DNA of 6,393 nt, taken from Longimicrobium sp. (lineage in GTDB: Bacteria > Gemmatimonadota > Gemmatimonadetes > Longimicrobiales > Longimicrobiaceae). The notes beneath the pieces were generated by a model. That model was not told the DNA's origin and ran no database searches. It was given only the letters and a program-made list of their open reading frames with translations. Below are positions 1 to 5,723 of this stretch, one piece after another (position 1 is the first letter of the stretch; each line of letters starts with the position of its first letter). The position numbers and the translations under genes were made by a program. The stretch spans positions 1 through 6,393 of the forward strand of contig JAUJMI010000227.1 in NCBI GenBank assembly GCA_030446945.1, read 5' to 3'.

Positions 1-906
1 CAACAGGTCCAGGAGCGCCTGGTTTCCGGGGGTGGGCGGCATGCCCGGGTACCCGTCGGTGAAGGTGATCTCCGCCGAAGCGTGCGGATGGCTGCGCGCC
101 ACGATGGCCTTCATCCGCTCGCGCACGCTGTTCAGCTGCTCCGCCGAGAGCGCGCGCAGGTCGCCGGTGACGACGGCGGTGTCGGCGATCACGTTGCTCT
201 TCCCGGACGCGGTGCCGCGCGTCCCCTCCTCCTCCAGCCGCACGTCGCTGCCGCCGAGGATCATCCCCGGGGTGAAGGTGAGGTTGGGCTCGCCGCGGAG
301 CTCCTGGTGGAAGGCGGTGAGGATGCGCGCCGCCTCGAAGATGGCGCCGCTCCCCGACGCCGGCTGGAAGATGCCGGAGGCGTGGCCGGGGCGTGCGTGC
401 ACCCGCAGCGTCCAGGAGCTCGTGCCGCGGCGCGCGATGACGGCGTAGTCGCCCCGCTCGTCGCGCGATCCCGTCTCGAACTCCAGCGCCACGTCGCTGC
501 GGCGCGCGGCTTCCACCAGGTCGCGGCGCACGGTGTCCAGGTGGCCGATGAGGAGGACGCGCCGGCCGCGGCTCCCCGGGTGCTCGGCGAAGAGGTGCCC
601 GGCGCGGTCCATCCCGGGCGCCGCGTCCACCCAGCGCGTGCGGAAGCCGATGCTATCCAGCTCCGCGCGGAAGATGCGCCCCACCGCGCGCACCCCCTCC
701 GGGTTCATGGTGCCGCTGTTGATGTTGACCGTCCGCTCCAGCAGCCCGACCGCGTCCTCCGCGTGGGCGTCCACGTATGCGACGATGCGCCGCTCCTCCG
801 GGCTCAGCGCGGTCTGCGCGGCCGCCGCGGATGCAAAGGTGGTGGCGGCGGTCACGGTCGCGAGGGTGCGGAGGAGGCGGTCAGCGTTCGGCATGCGTGG
901 TCGCAT
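1..906 (-). CDS. Exported M20-family zinc metallohydrolase, partial, with internal active-site deletion
   Basis: This is the N-terminal 302 residues of an M20/M25/M40-type metallopeptidase; the C-terminus lies beyond the left edge. Residues 1-30 form a signal peptide ending in an Ala-rich stretch before Gln31, so export is likely. Recognisable family motifs are NINSG (about 61-65), the zinc-ligand/catalytic motif GHLDTV (His122, Asp124), a FETG segment (Glu144, matching the zinc-ligand Glu after the active-site block), and the dimerisation-domain start WTLRV..RPGHAS (His175). The C-terminal part contains GKSNVIADTAVVTGDLRAL. Between Val126 and Arg127 the protein jumps from HLDTV straight to RRDLVEAA. 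The usual DMKGG and DEE blocks (bridging Asp, catalytic Glu, zinc-ligand Glu) are absent, although the frame stays open. Family assignment is firm; loss of activity is inferred. ATG codons at 915, 906 and 894 are all in frame. I chose 906 because it alone has a weak GGA upstream; no start has a good ribosome binding site. It lies about 60 bp downstream of the kinase and is probably co-transcribed. Confidence 0.85.
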   Translation of the reverse strand, partial: MRPRMPNADRLLRTLATVTAATTFASAAAAQTALSPEERRIVAYVDAHAEDAVGLLERTVNINSGTMNPEGVRAVGRIFRAELDSIGFRTRWVDAAPGMDRAGHLFAEHPGSRGRRVLLIGHLDTVRRDLVEAARRSDVALEFETGSRDERGDYAVIARRGTSSWTLRVHARPGHASGIFQPASGSGAIFEAARILTAFHQELRGEPNLTFTPGMILGGSDVRLEEEGTRGTASGKSNVIADTAVVTGDLRALSAEQLNSVRERMKAIVARSHPHASAEITFTDGYPGMPPTPGNQALLDLL

Positions 907-965
907 GGTTTCCATGGATGAATGCGGCGCCGTTTTCCGCGCGAGGCTACGCGATCGCCCGCCGT

Positions 966-2657
966 TCAGGACGGCCGGATCGGCGGCGTCTCCGATTCGC
1001 CCGTCGTCCCCACGCTGGGCGGCGGGGGAGGCGGAGGCGCGGGGGGCAGCACGATGGTGTCGCGCGGCACGGGGTATGGCGTGGGCGGCGGCGGCTGCGG
1101 CACAGGCTGCGGCTGCGGCTGCGGCTGCGGCTGCGGCGGCAACGGTTGGGGCTGCGGCGGTTGAGGCTGCGGCTGCGGCGGCAACGGCCGGGGCAGCGGC
1201 TCGGGCTGCGGCTGCTGCGGTTGCTGCGGAACGGGCTGGCGAGGCGCCTGCCGCTGCGGCGGAAGGTTGGGGCGCGGACGCGGCACGGCCTGCCCCGGCT
1301 GCGCCGGAGCGGCGGGCTGGGGCGCCGGTTGCGTGAAGACCGGCGGATTGCCGCCGCCTTCCGGGTTGATCGGCGTCGGTGACACCTGCACCGGCTCGCC
1401 GCCGCCAGTCCCCTCCGGCGGCAGCGCCACGCCCGGGTCCACGGGGAGCGGCTCCTCGCCCGGGTCCTCGGCGACGGCGCTCGTGTTCACGGAATCGGCC
1501 GGCACGCCGGGCGCGCGGTCCACGTCGCCGCCGCCCTGGTTCATCGCCCACAGACCCGCGACCAGCCCCAGCAGGAGGATCGGCAGCACCAGCATCCACG
1601 CCGGCCGCTTGCGGCGCGGCGGGGGCGGGGCGGGGGTGCTGCGCGGCGGCGGGGGAGCCGCGGGCCGCGGCGGCACGGGCACGGCCGCCGGGACCGGCGC
1701 CGCGGCGACGGGCGGGGGCGCGATCACCGTCCGCTCGTCATCCATGATGGGCGGCGCGGCGGTGGCGATGAGCGTCTCGCTGTCGTCCGCCTCCGACGCG
1801 GCATCCAGCGCCGCCGCGAAGTCGTCCGCGTCGGTGAACCGGGCGGCGGGGTCCGGGAGCATGGACCGCTCGATCACCGCCGCCAGCTCCGGCGATACCT
1901 GCGGGTTCAGCTCGCGGATCGGCTGCAGCTCCACCGGAGAGCCAGCATCGCGCAGCGCGCCGAACGGCTTCTTCCCGGTGAGGAGCTGGTAGCCGACCAC
2001 CCCGAGCGCGTACACGTCGGTGGCCGGCGTCAGAGCCGGGTCGCCCCGCAGCTGCTCCGGCGATGCGTACGCCGGGGAGAGCGGTGCGGCGCCGCGGGTG
2101 CGCGTCATCGTCCCGTCGTCGTCCGCCACCAGCCGCGCGATGCCGAAGTCCAGCACGCACACGCGGAACGGCTGGTCCCCCTGCGCCTCGGCCAGGAAGA
2201 GGTTCGCCGGCTTGATGTCGCGGTGGATCAGCCCCGCGCGGTGCCCCACGGCGATTCCCTCGGCGCCGTCGCGCAGGATGCGCAGCGCCAGGGGCAGGGG
2301 AGGGCGCGCCTCGCGGTCCAGGTACGCGGCCACGTTCTCGCCGCGCAGCAGCTCCATCACGATGAAGTCGATCCCCGTCTCCGGATCCGTCCCGAAGTCG
2401 TAGACCGGCACCACGTTGGGATGGTGCGGCAGCGCGGCGGCCGCGCGCGCCTCGTGCTCGAAGCGGGCCCGGAGGTGCTCGCGGAGCTCGGGCGTGGGCG
2501 CGGGGATGGAGAGCACCTTGACCGCGGTGGGGCGCCCCAGCCGCAGGTCGTCGGCGCAGTAGACCACGGCGAAGCCGCCGCGGCCGATCACCTCTTTTAT
2601 GGTGTACCGTTTCACCAGCGTGCGGCCGGTGAGCAGCTCTTCGAACCCTGAAGCCAT
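966..2657 (-). CDS. Membrane-anchored Hanks-type Ser/Thr protein kinase with Pro/Gln-rich external tail
   Basis: This 563-residue protein phosphorylates Ser/Thr on target proteins at the inner face of the membrane. The kinase domain spans about residues 18-285. It has the glycine loop IGRGGFAVV (24-32), ATP-binding Lys47 in AVKVL, a likely pairing Glu at 67 or 69, catalytic HRDIKPAN (145-152, Asp147), magnesium-binding DFG (170-172), Thr-rich activation loop TMTRTRG, the APE-equivalent ASPE (198-201) and DVYALGVV (214-221). All catalytic residues are present, so it should be active. A Pro/Ala-rich juxtamembrane linker (about 310-350) contains candidate phospho-Thr sites such as DDERTVIA. RRKRP (348-352) precedes a single transmembrane helix at about 353-372. 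The outside part (373-563) has no PASTA or other sensor domain that I recognise; it is low-complexity, with a PQ-dipeptide tract at about 475-523. I chose ATG 2657 because kinase homology begins just after it. The in-frame extension to 2831 is compositionally unlike the kinase and overlaps repeat DNA. Upstream bases GGAACG give only a weak ribosome binding site. Confidence 0.93.
   Translation of the reverse strand: MASGFEELLTGRTLVKRYTIKEVIGRGGFAVVYCADDLRLGRPTAVKVLSIPAPTPELREHLRARFEHEARAAAALPHHPNVVPVYDFGTDPETGIDFIVMELLRGENVAAYLDREARPPLPLALRILRDGAEGIAVGHRAGLIHRDIKPANLFLAEAQGDQPFRVCVLDFGIARLVADDDGTMTRTRGAAPLSPAYASPEQLRGDPALTPATDVYALGVVGYQLLTGKKPFGALRDAGSPVELQPIRELNPQVSPELAAVIERSMLPDPAARFTDADDFAAALDAASEADDSETLIATAAPPIMDDERTVIAPPPVAAAPVPAAVPVPPRPAAPPPPRSTPAPPPPRRKRPAWMLVLPILLLGLVAGLWAMNQGGGDVDRAPGVPADSVNTSAVAEDPGEEPLPVDPGVALPPEGTGGGEPVQVSPTPINPEGGGNPPVFTQPAPQPAAPAQPGQAVPRPRPNLPPQRQAPRQPVPQQPQQPQPEPLPRPLPPQPQPQPPQPQPLPPQPQPQPQPQPVPQPPPPTPYPVPRDTIVLPPAPPPPPPPSVGTTGESETPPIRPS
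1105..1134. repeat. Hexanucleotide tandem repeat (GGCTGC x5) encoding Pro-Gln dipeptides
   Basis: Five perfect GGCTGC units lie inside the kinase gene and are read on the minus strand as alternating Gln and Pro codons. Interrupted versions of the same motif continue to about 1260, giving the PQ-rich external tail. Because the unit is a multiple of three, slippage would change tail length without a frameshift. Confidence 0.9.
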
Positions 2658-2830
2658 CGTGCGTTCCGCGGGCGGTGGGTGCGCGCTCCGGTGCCCGTAG
2701 CGGGCAAGGGACCCCACTCCGGCAAGATGCGGTCCGGCCCGTCCGCCCCCCGGAGCGTATCCAGGAGCGAATGAATTCGCCGCTGGAACCACACGAAGTC
2801 CGCCCGCACGGACTCGCGCCTCCATATCCA

Positions 2831-2880
2831 ATCGTAGGGGCGCGATTCATCGCGCCCGCCCTATCCCCCGCCGCGACCTC
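2831..2880. repeat. Intergenic hairpin repeat, copy A (GGGCGCGAT stem)
   Basis: The unit opens with ATCGTAGGGG, contains the perfect 9-bp inverted repeat GGGCGCGAT / ATCGCGCCC (2838-2846 and 2849-2857), and closes with CCCTATCCCCCGCCGCGACCTC. The opening and closing sequences recur almost unchanged in copy B, while the stem is different. Confidence 0.8.
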
Positions 2881-2887
2881 AGATCCC

Positions 2888-2939
2888 ATCGTAGGGGGCA
2901 GACCCGCGTGTCTGCCCACCCTATGCCCGCCTCGACCTC
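2888..2939. repeat. Intergenic hairpin repeat, copy B (GGGCAGAC stem)
   Basis: It has the same flanks as copy A (ATCGTAGGGG at the left, CCCTATGCCCGCCTCGACCTC at the right). The enclosed 8-bp perfect stem differs: GGGCAGAC / GTCTGCCC (2896-2903 and 2910-2917), with loop CCGCGT. It starts 8 bp after the end of copy A, so the two units are in direct tandem. Confidence 0.8.
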
Positions 2940-2956
2940 CGCCGGAAAACACCGAT

Positions 2957-2998
2957 CGATTGTGGGGCCAGACCCGTGTGTCTGCCGGTGCCTTCCGC
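2957..2998. repeat. Degenerate third copy of the hairpin repeat
   Basis: The sequence CCAGACCCGTGTGTCTGCC closely matches the copy B stem-loop, and the left flank GATTGTGGGG is a diverged form of ATCGTAGGGG. Only a 5-bp stem survives (CAGAC/GTCTG at 2969-2973 and 2980-2984), with a C-C mismatch beyond it. The right flank is poorly conserved. Confidence 0.6.
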
Positions 2999-3016
2999 CC
3001 GCGCCGGAGCCACTCG

Positions 3017-3058
3017 GGCGGTGTAGACGGCGGGGCTCCGCGAGACCCCCACACCGCC
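3017..3058. repeat. Two-tier inverted repeat
   Basis: The outer arms GGCGGTGT (3017-3024) and ACACCGCC (3051-3058) are exact complements. Inside them GGGGCTC (3032-3038) pairs with GAGaCCCC (3042-3049) with a single bulged A and a CGC loop. No T-tract follows on either strand, so a Rho-independent terminator is not supported. It looks like another repetitive palindromic element. Confidence 0.65.
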
Positions 3059-3192
3059 ATCGGACATGCGATGGAACGGTGCTCGCCGCGAAGCCCGTCT
3101 CCTTCGCTCCGCGTCCGGCGGCGGCGGGGGGACGCCCCGGAGAGGCGCTCCGCTCAGGAAGTGGGATCGGCCGGATGCGGCGTTGCTCGAGT

Positions 3193-3240
3193 CGGCTTCA
3201 GCCGCCTCCCCGTAGTTCCAGCCGGGGGCTTCAGCCCGGC
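3193..3240. repeat. Pair of GGCTTCAGCC palindromes
   Basis: The same 10-bp palindrome occurs twice. At 3193-3204 it is extended to CGGCTTCAGCCG, and at 3226-3237 to GGGCTTCAGCCC; the second can also fold as GCCGGG / CCCGGC (3221-3226 and 3235-3240). The second copy begins about 30 bp beyond the lipoprotein stop, so its transcript would end in or pass through these stems. A T-run is lacking. Confidence 0.6.
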
Positions 3241-3271
3241 GCACCGCCGTGTTTTCACCCTCGCCAATCCG

Positions 3272-3814
3272 TCACGCCCCGTGCCCGCCCGCCCCGTGCG
3301 CGGGAATGGCGCCGCACGACACCGGCGCCATCGGGTTCTCGCCCGAGCCGGCGTGGTAGTTCACCACGTGCTGCCCGTTCATCACCGTCCCCATCGACAC
3401 CTTTACGGTGCTGGTGGAGGTGCCGGTGCCGCCGGCCATCGCGACGCTCTCCAGCGGAACCACCGCCGGCCCCAGATTGTCGCACGTCCCGGAGTGGATG
3501 TGGCCCGGGTGGGTCCCGCTCCCCTGCCCCTGGAGGGTGACGGTCACCATCGTCTCGGCGGCGCCGTGCTCCATGATCTGCGCCTGCCCCGTGACCCCCG
3601 AGTTGTTGAGCGCCGTCATCTGCACGGGCGTGGTGGCCGAGCTCTGGCCCGTCATCGTGCTCTCCGCGGGCGTGGTCGGCGGAGTGGTGGCACTGGGAGC
3701 CGGCGAGACGGCGGCGGTCGCGGTGTCCCCCGCGCCTTCAGCACCGCCTTCGCCGCCGCAAGCAGCCACCGCCAGCGCAAGCGCGGGCAAAACCCAAAGC
3801 CGGGACGCGATCAT
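3272..3814 (-). CDS. Secreted lipoprotein with CHRD / Cu,Zn-SOD-like domain
   Basis: This 180-residue protein begins with a lipoprotein signal (hydrophobic 6-17, lipobox VAAC, lipidated Cys19). A Gly/Ala/Thr/Pro/Ser-rich spacer follows to about residue 62, as expected for a protein tethered outside the membrane. The folded part (about 64-170) starts ALNNSGVTGQAQI and contains THPGHIHSGTCDNLGP, with His102, His105 and His107 close together. A later SCGAIP places Cys167 to pair with Cys111. The GHIHxGTC...GPVVPL layout is shared by CHRD-domain proteins and resembles Cu,Zn superoxide dismutase strands. I cannot see the full copper ligand set of an active SOD, so an enzymatic role is not claimed. 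The tail HGAGGHGA has two more histidines. ATG 3814 is chosen for its AGGAG six bases upstream and the immediate signal peptide; a longer in-frame reading upstream would run into the next gene. Confidence 0.85.
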   Translation of the reverse strand: MIASRLWVLPALALAVAACGGEGGAEGAGDTATAAVSPAPSATTPPTTPAESTMTGQSSATTPVQMTALNNSGVTGQAQIMEHGAAETMVTVTLQGQGSGTHPGHIHSGTCDNLGPAVVPLESVAMAGGTGTSTSTVKVSMGTVMNGQHVVNYHAGSGENPMAPVSCGAIPAHGAGGHGA

Positions 3815-3820
3815 GGTATT

Positions 3821-3825
3821 CTCCT
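3821..3825 (-). promoter_or_regulatory. Ribosome binding site AGGAG for the lipoprotein
   Basis: AGGAG on the minus strand ends six bases before ATG 3814. It is one of the two clearest Shine-Dalgarno sequences in the window and settles the start of the lipoprotein against the longer upstream reading. Confidence 0.8.
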
Positions 3826-3837
3826 GTCGATGGTGGA

Positions 3838-3860
3838 CGCGCGGCCGCATTGGCCGCGCG
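3838..3860. repeat. 9-bp perfect stem-loop between the DprA-like gene and the lipoprotein
   Basis: CGCGCGGCC (3838-3846) and GGCCGCGCG (3852-3860) are exact complements around loop GCATT. It lies downstream of the DprA-like stop and 13 bp upstream of the lipoprotein ribosome binding site. It could end the cassette transcript or form structure in the lipoprotein leader. No T-tract follows, so the terminator reading is tentative. Confidence 0.6.
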
Positions 3861-3936
3861 CACCCCGCATGCAAGGCCCGTTCACACACCCGCGGGAGCG
3901 CTCGCCCGGGATCCCGACCCGGCGCACCGCCCCGCC

Positions 3937-4455
3937 TCAGAACCGGGCACCCACCCGCAGCAGCGGCCGGTTGGCGGGGTGGTCGAACGAGTGCACCGTC
4001 TTTCCCGCCGCGATCGCGTCGCGCAGCAGGCGGATGAGGTGGCCGCCGGGCGCGGCGTGCGGCACCACCAGCTCCCGCGCCAGCGACGCCACCAGCCGGT
4101 TGCGCGCATCGGCCGTGGCCGCGCTCAGCTCCACCACGTCGTCCGCGAACGGAGACACCAGCAGGAGGCGCCCGCGGTCCAACGGCGTGCGCCAGCGCGC
4201 GGGGATGCGCGTGGCGGCCAGCCCGCGCGCCAGGCACACCACCACGGGCTGCGTCCCCTGCAGGAGCACCTCCAGGCACCCGCGCTCCACCGGCGACAGG
4301 AACCCGCCCACCACCGGAAACCTCAGGTCGCGCGCGGACCGCGCCCACGCCAGCGCGTGCTCCTCCAGCGGCGGCGGCACCCGCCGCGAGCACAGCAGCC
4401 CGATCAGCGCCTGGTCCAGCAGCGCGGGGTTGCCGATGAGCGACAGCGGAGGCAT
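3937..4455 (-). CDS. Small stand-alone DprA/Smf-like (SLOG-fold) protein
   Basis: This 172-residue protein has the nucleotide-binding Rossmann-type core of the DprA/LOG (SLOG) superfamily. LIGNPALL (6-13) is at the first strand. CSRRVPPPLEEHALAWA (22-38) stands where DprA has GSR, and PVVGGFLSPVERGCLEVLL (47-65) stands where DprA has SGLARGID..AH. VVVCLARGL (71-79), LLLVSPF (97-103, like the SE-P segment), DARNRLVASLARELVVPHA (116-134, like RNRxIAxLS..vvVvEA) and PGGHLIRLLRDAI (136-148, like the GSLxTA helix) follow. It lacks the SAM-like N-terminal and winged-helix C-terminal domains of full DprA, so a role in transformation is doubtful; similar minimal proteins are usually annotated only by similarity. 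ATG 4455 is 16 bp after the nucleotidyltransferase stop, with GGAG at 4460-4463. GTG 4470, one base after that stop, is an alternative start. Operon position suggests it works with the two upstream genes. Confidence 0.8.
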   Translation of the reverse strand: MPPLSLIGNPALLDQALIGLLCSRRVPPPLEEHALAWARSARDLRFPVVGGFLSPVERGCLEVLLQGTQPVVVCLARGLAATRIPARWRTPLDRGRLLLVSPFADDVVELSAATADARNRLVASLARELVVPHAAPGGHLIRLLRDAIAAGKTVHSFDHPANRPLLRVGARF

Positions 4456-4471
4456 GTGGCTCCGCCCCACT

Positions 4472-5173
4472 TCAGCCGTCGGCGTAAGCCGCCAGGGCGC
4501 GGAGCCGCGCCCGCGTCTCCGGGATCAGGGCCGGCAGCAGCCGCGCGTACGGCAGGTTAGCCGCGAGCGCGTCCTCCGCGTCGGAATGCTTCAGCAGGTG
4601 GTCCCGGATCCGCGCGCCTATCCAGTCGCGGAGACCTTCCTCCTCCATCCCGAGCTCCTCCACGATCTCCGCGCGGAACGCGATCACGCTCACCACGTCC
4701 TCGATGTCGTGGCTGCCCCGCAGATCGCCGCGTCCACGGCCCTCGTACGCGGCAAGCTTCGTGGCGATGAAGACCGGCGGCGTCAGGAGACAGATATGTA
4801 GACCGGGTGCGATCTCCCGCGGCCTCGCCGTTCGGATCCCGTAGCCGTACCACGGATTCCCGAACCCGAGAATGGATTCGTCCGTCGGCATCACGTCCAG
4901 GATGTCGGCCCCGGAGCGCCATCGGCAGAGGGGCGCGCCCGGCGTCATGTCCTCGTTGAACCCGAGCTTCCTCAGCCGCTCGCCGAGGTGATGGTCCGCG
5001 ACCCGGCCCGTGACCTCACAGATCACGTCGGCATCGCGGGTGAGGCGCACGCGGGCCGCCGCAAGAGAGGAGTAAAAGAGCTCCGTCGTCGCGCCGCCCG
5101 CGAAGACCAACTCGTCCAGCAGCGGCCGGAGCTGTTCCGCGACACGTGTCAACAAGGGGAGGTTGATCCTCAT
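4472..5173 (-). CDS. AbiEii-like nucleotidyltransferase
   Basis: This 233-residue protein has the minimal nucleotidyltransferase signature. LVFAGGATTELF (22-33, Gly26-Gly27) is followed by RLTRDADVI (43-51, Asp47 and Asp49 as the metal-binding DxD pair) and a third acid, Asp93, in DILDVMP. LGFGNPWYGYGI (102-113), FIATKLAAYEGRGRGD (135-150, Lys139) and SHDIEDVVSVI (154-164) complete a pattern I know from AbiEii/AbiGii-like proteins, which transfer nucleotides to RNA or other acceptors and often act as toxins. All three acids are present, so catalysis is plausible. The acceptor cannot be read from the sequence. ATG 5173 overlaps the preceding stop as ATGA, a typical coupling arrangement, and no good alternative start exists downstream. 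In a regulator-nucleotidyltransferase pair this would be the toxin partner. Chromosomal non-toxic members exist, so toxicity is inference. Confidence 0.85.
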   Translation of the reverse strand: MRINLPLLTRVAEQLRPLLDELVFAGGATTELFYSSLAAARVRLTRDADVICEVTGRVADHHLGERLRKLGFNEDMTPGAPLCRWRSGADILDVMPTDESILGFGNPWYGYGIRTARPREIAPGLHICLLTPPVFIATKLAAYEGRGRGDLRGSHDIEDVVSVIAFRAEIVEELGMEEEGLRDWIGARIRDHLLKHSDAEDALAANLPYARLLPALIPETRARLRALAAYADG

Positions 5174-5685
5174 TCCCCACCGCGCGGGATCCGATGCTCT
5201 AGCATCTCGACGGCGATCCGCCGCTCGCGGGCACGTCCGACCCGCAAGGCGTCCACGAGCGTGAGCACGTCGTAGAGCGCCGGATCGCGCTCGGGGAGCG
5301 ACGGCGCGCCCGCGTACAGGGGGATCAGGGTGTCGCCCCGAACGGCGCCGTGGATGCTCGGCCAGACCAGCGGGCGTTCGCTCTCGATCTCCGCCGCCAG
5401 CGGGGGCGCGGAGTACGCGGTCGGAACACCGGGCGCTTCCGGGCCGGTCACCGCGTAGAACGAGTATGGTACGCCGTGAACGACGAAGTCGATCAGCGCG
5501 CCTCTCCCCGCCGCGCGCCTGTGCGGGAGAACGAGCCCCGCGGCTTCCAGCCGCGTCACGGCCCGGTGCGTCGCGCTCACCGCGATCCCCAGCGTGCCGG
5601 CAAGCGCCTCGTATTTCTCCTCGGGCCGAAGCGCGAGCTGAAGCGCCACCACCACGTCCAGCGGCCGAAGGGCGGGTTGAGACAC
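5170..5685 (-). CDS. Winged-helix/MarR-like DNA-binding protein, putative cassette regulator or antitoxin
   Basis: This 171-residue protein has an N-terminal helix-turn-helix. LDVVVALQLAL (9-19), then EEKYEALAGTLGIAVSATHRAVTRLEAAGLVLP (22-54) has the spacing of a MarR-type first helix, turn and recognition helix, followed by a wing with HRRAAGRG (55-62). The C-terminal half contains VHGVPYSFYAV (69-79), ERPLVWPSIHGAVRG (103-117), IPLYAGAP (121-128) and LTLVDALRVGRARERRIAVEML (141-162). I recognise the WPS..G.VRG and DALRVGRARER blocks as recurring in unnamed proteins next to nucleotidyltransferases. The GTG at 5685 is preceded by AAAGGAG (5694-5700) at 8 bp, much better than any upstream start; the in-frame extension to 5937 is low-complexity. 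The gene ends 4 bp inside the nucleotidyltransferase gene. The palindrome next to its ribosome binding site suggests self-repression. An AbiEi-like antitoxin role is inferred from position only. Confidence 0.8.
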   Translation of the reverse strand: MSQPALRPLDVVVALQLALRPEEKYEALAGTLGIAVSATHRAVTRLEAAGLVLPHRRAAGRGALIDFVVHGVPYSFYAVTGPEAPGVPTAYSAPPLAAEIESERPLVWPSIHGAVRGDTLIPLYAGAPSLPERDPALYDVLTLVDALRVGRARERRIAVEMLEHRIPRGGE

Positions 5686-5693
5686 GGCTGCCA

Positions 5694-5713
5694 CTCCTTT
5701 CCAGTTTCTGGAA
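5694..5713 (-). promoter_or_regulatory. Palindromic operator TTCCAG-N3-CTGGAA abutting the cassette ribosome binding site
   Basis: TTCCAG (5699-5704) and CTGGAA (5708-5713) form a perfect 6-bp inverted repeat with a 3-bp spacer. A third half-site TGGAA follows at 5716-5720, a direct repeat of TGGAA at 5709-5713. On the minus strand the palindrome runs into AAAGGAG (5694-5700), the ribosome binding site of the winged-helix gene. This is an AT-rich island in GC-rich DNA, and a protein bound here would block the cassette. I could not settle on clear -35/-10 boxes. Confidence 0.65.
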
Positions 5714-5723
5714 TATGGAAAAC

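Larger units (their letters stand above)
2658..3271. other. Gene-free, hairpin-repeat-rich intergenic region
   Basis: About 610 bp separate the lipoprotein stop from the kinase start. Open frames exist on both strands, but they are Arg/Pro/Ala-rich, have no recognisable domain, and run through the inverted repeats listed separately. I see no convincing promoter hexamers. The kinase promoter should lie in the part nearest 2657, but I could not locate it. The segment from about 2831 to 3240 is a mosaic of short palindromes of the kind dispersed between genes in some high-GC genomes. Confidence 0.7.

Noticed and set aside
82..921. Plus-strand open frame opposite the M20 gene
   Set aside because: It is an Arg/Ala/Val/His-rich shadow frame; the minus strand encodes a clear M20 protein with a signal peptide.
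2658..2831. A 58-residue N-terminal extension of the kinase
   Set aside because: Kinase homology starts right after Met at 2657. The extension is low-complexity and would begin in hairpin repeat copy A.
2831..3000. Possible CRISPR array
   Set aside because: There are only two good units, each an internal hairpin with 8 bp between them and no spacer-length unique sequences; no cas genes are present.
2921..3244. A 107-codon minus-strand open frame in the intergenic repeat region
   Set aside because: It consists of translated palindromic repeat DNA and has no domain or good ribosome binding site.
3838..3860. Firm Rho-independent terminator call for the cassette
   Set aside because: The stem is strong but is followed by mixed sequence with no T-run, so it is listed as an inverted repeat only.
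2675..4801. A 708-codon open frame on the plus strand
   Set aside because: It runs antisense through the lipoprotein, the DprA-like gene and the repeat region. Its product is Arg/Pro-rich with no domain, while the minus strand carries recognisable families with ribosome binding sites.
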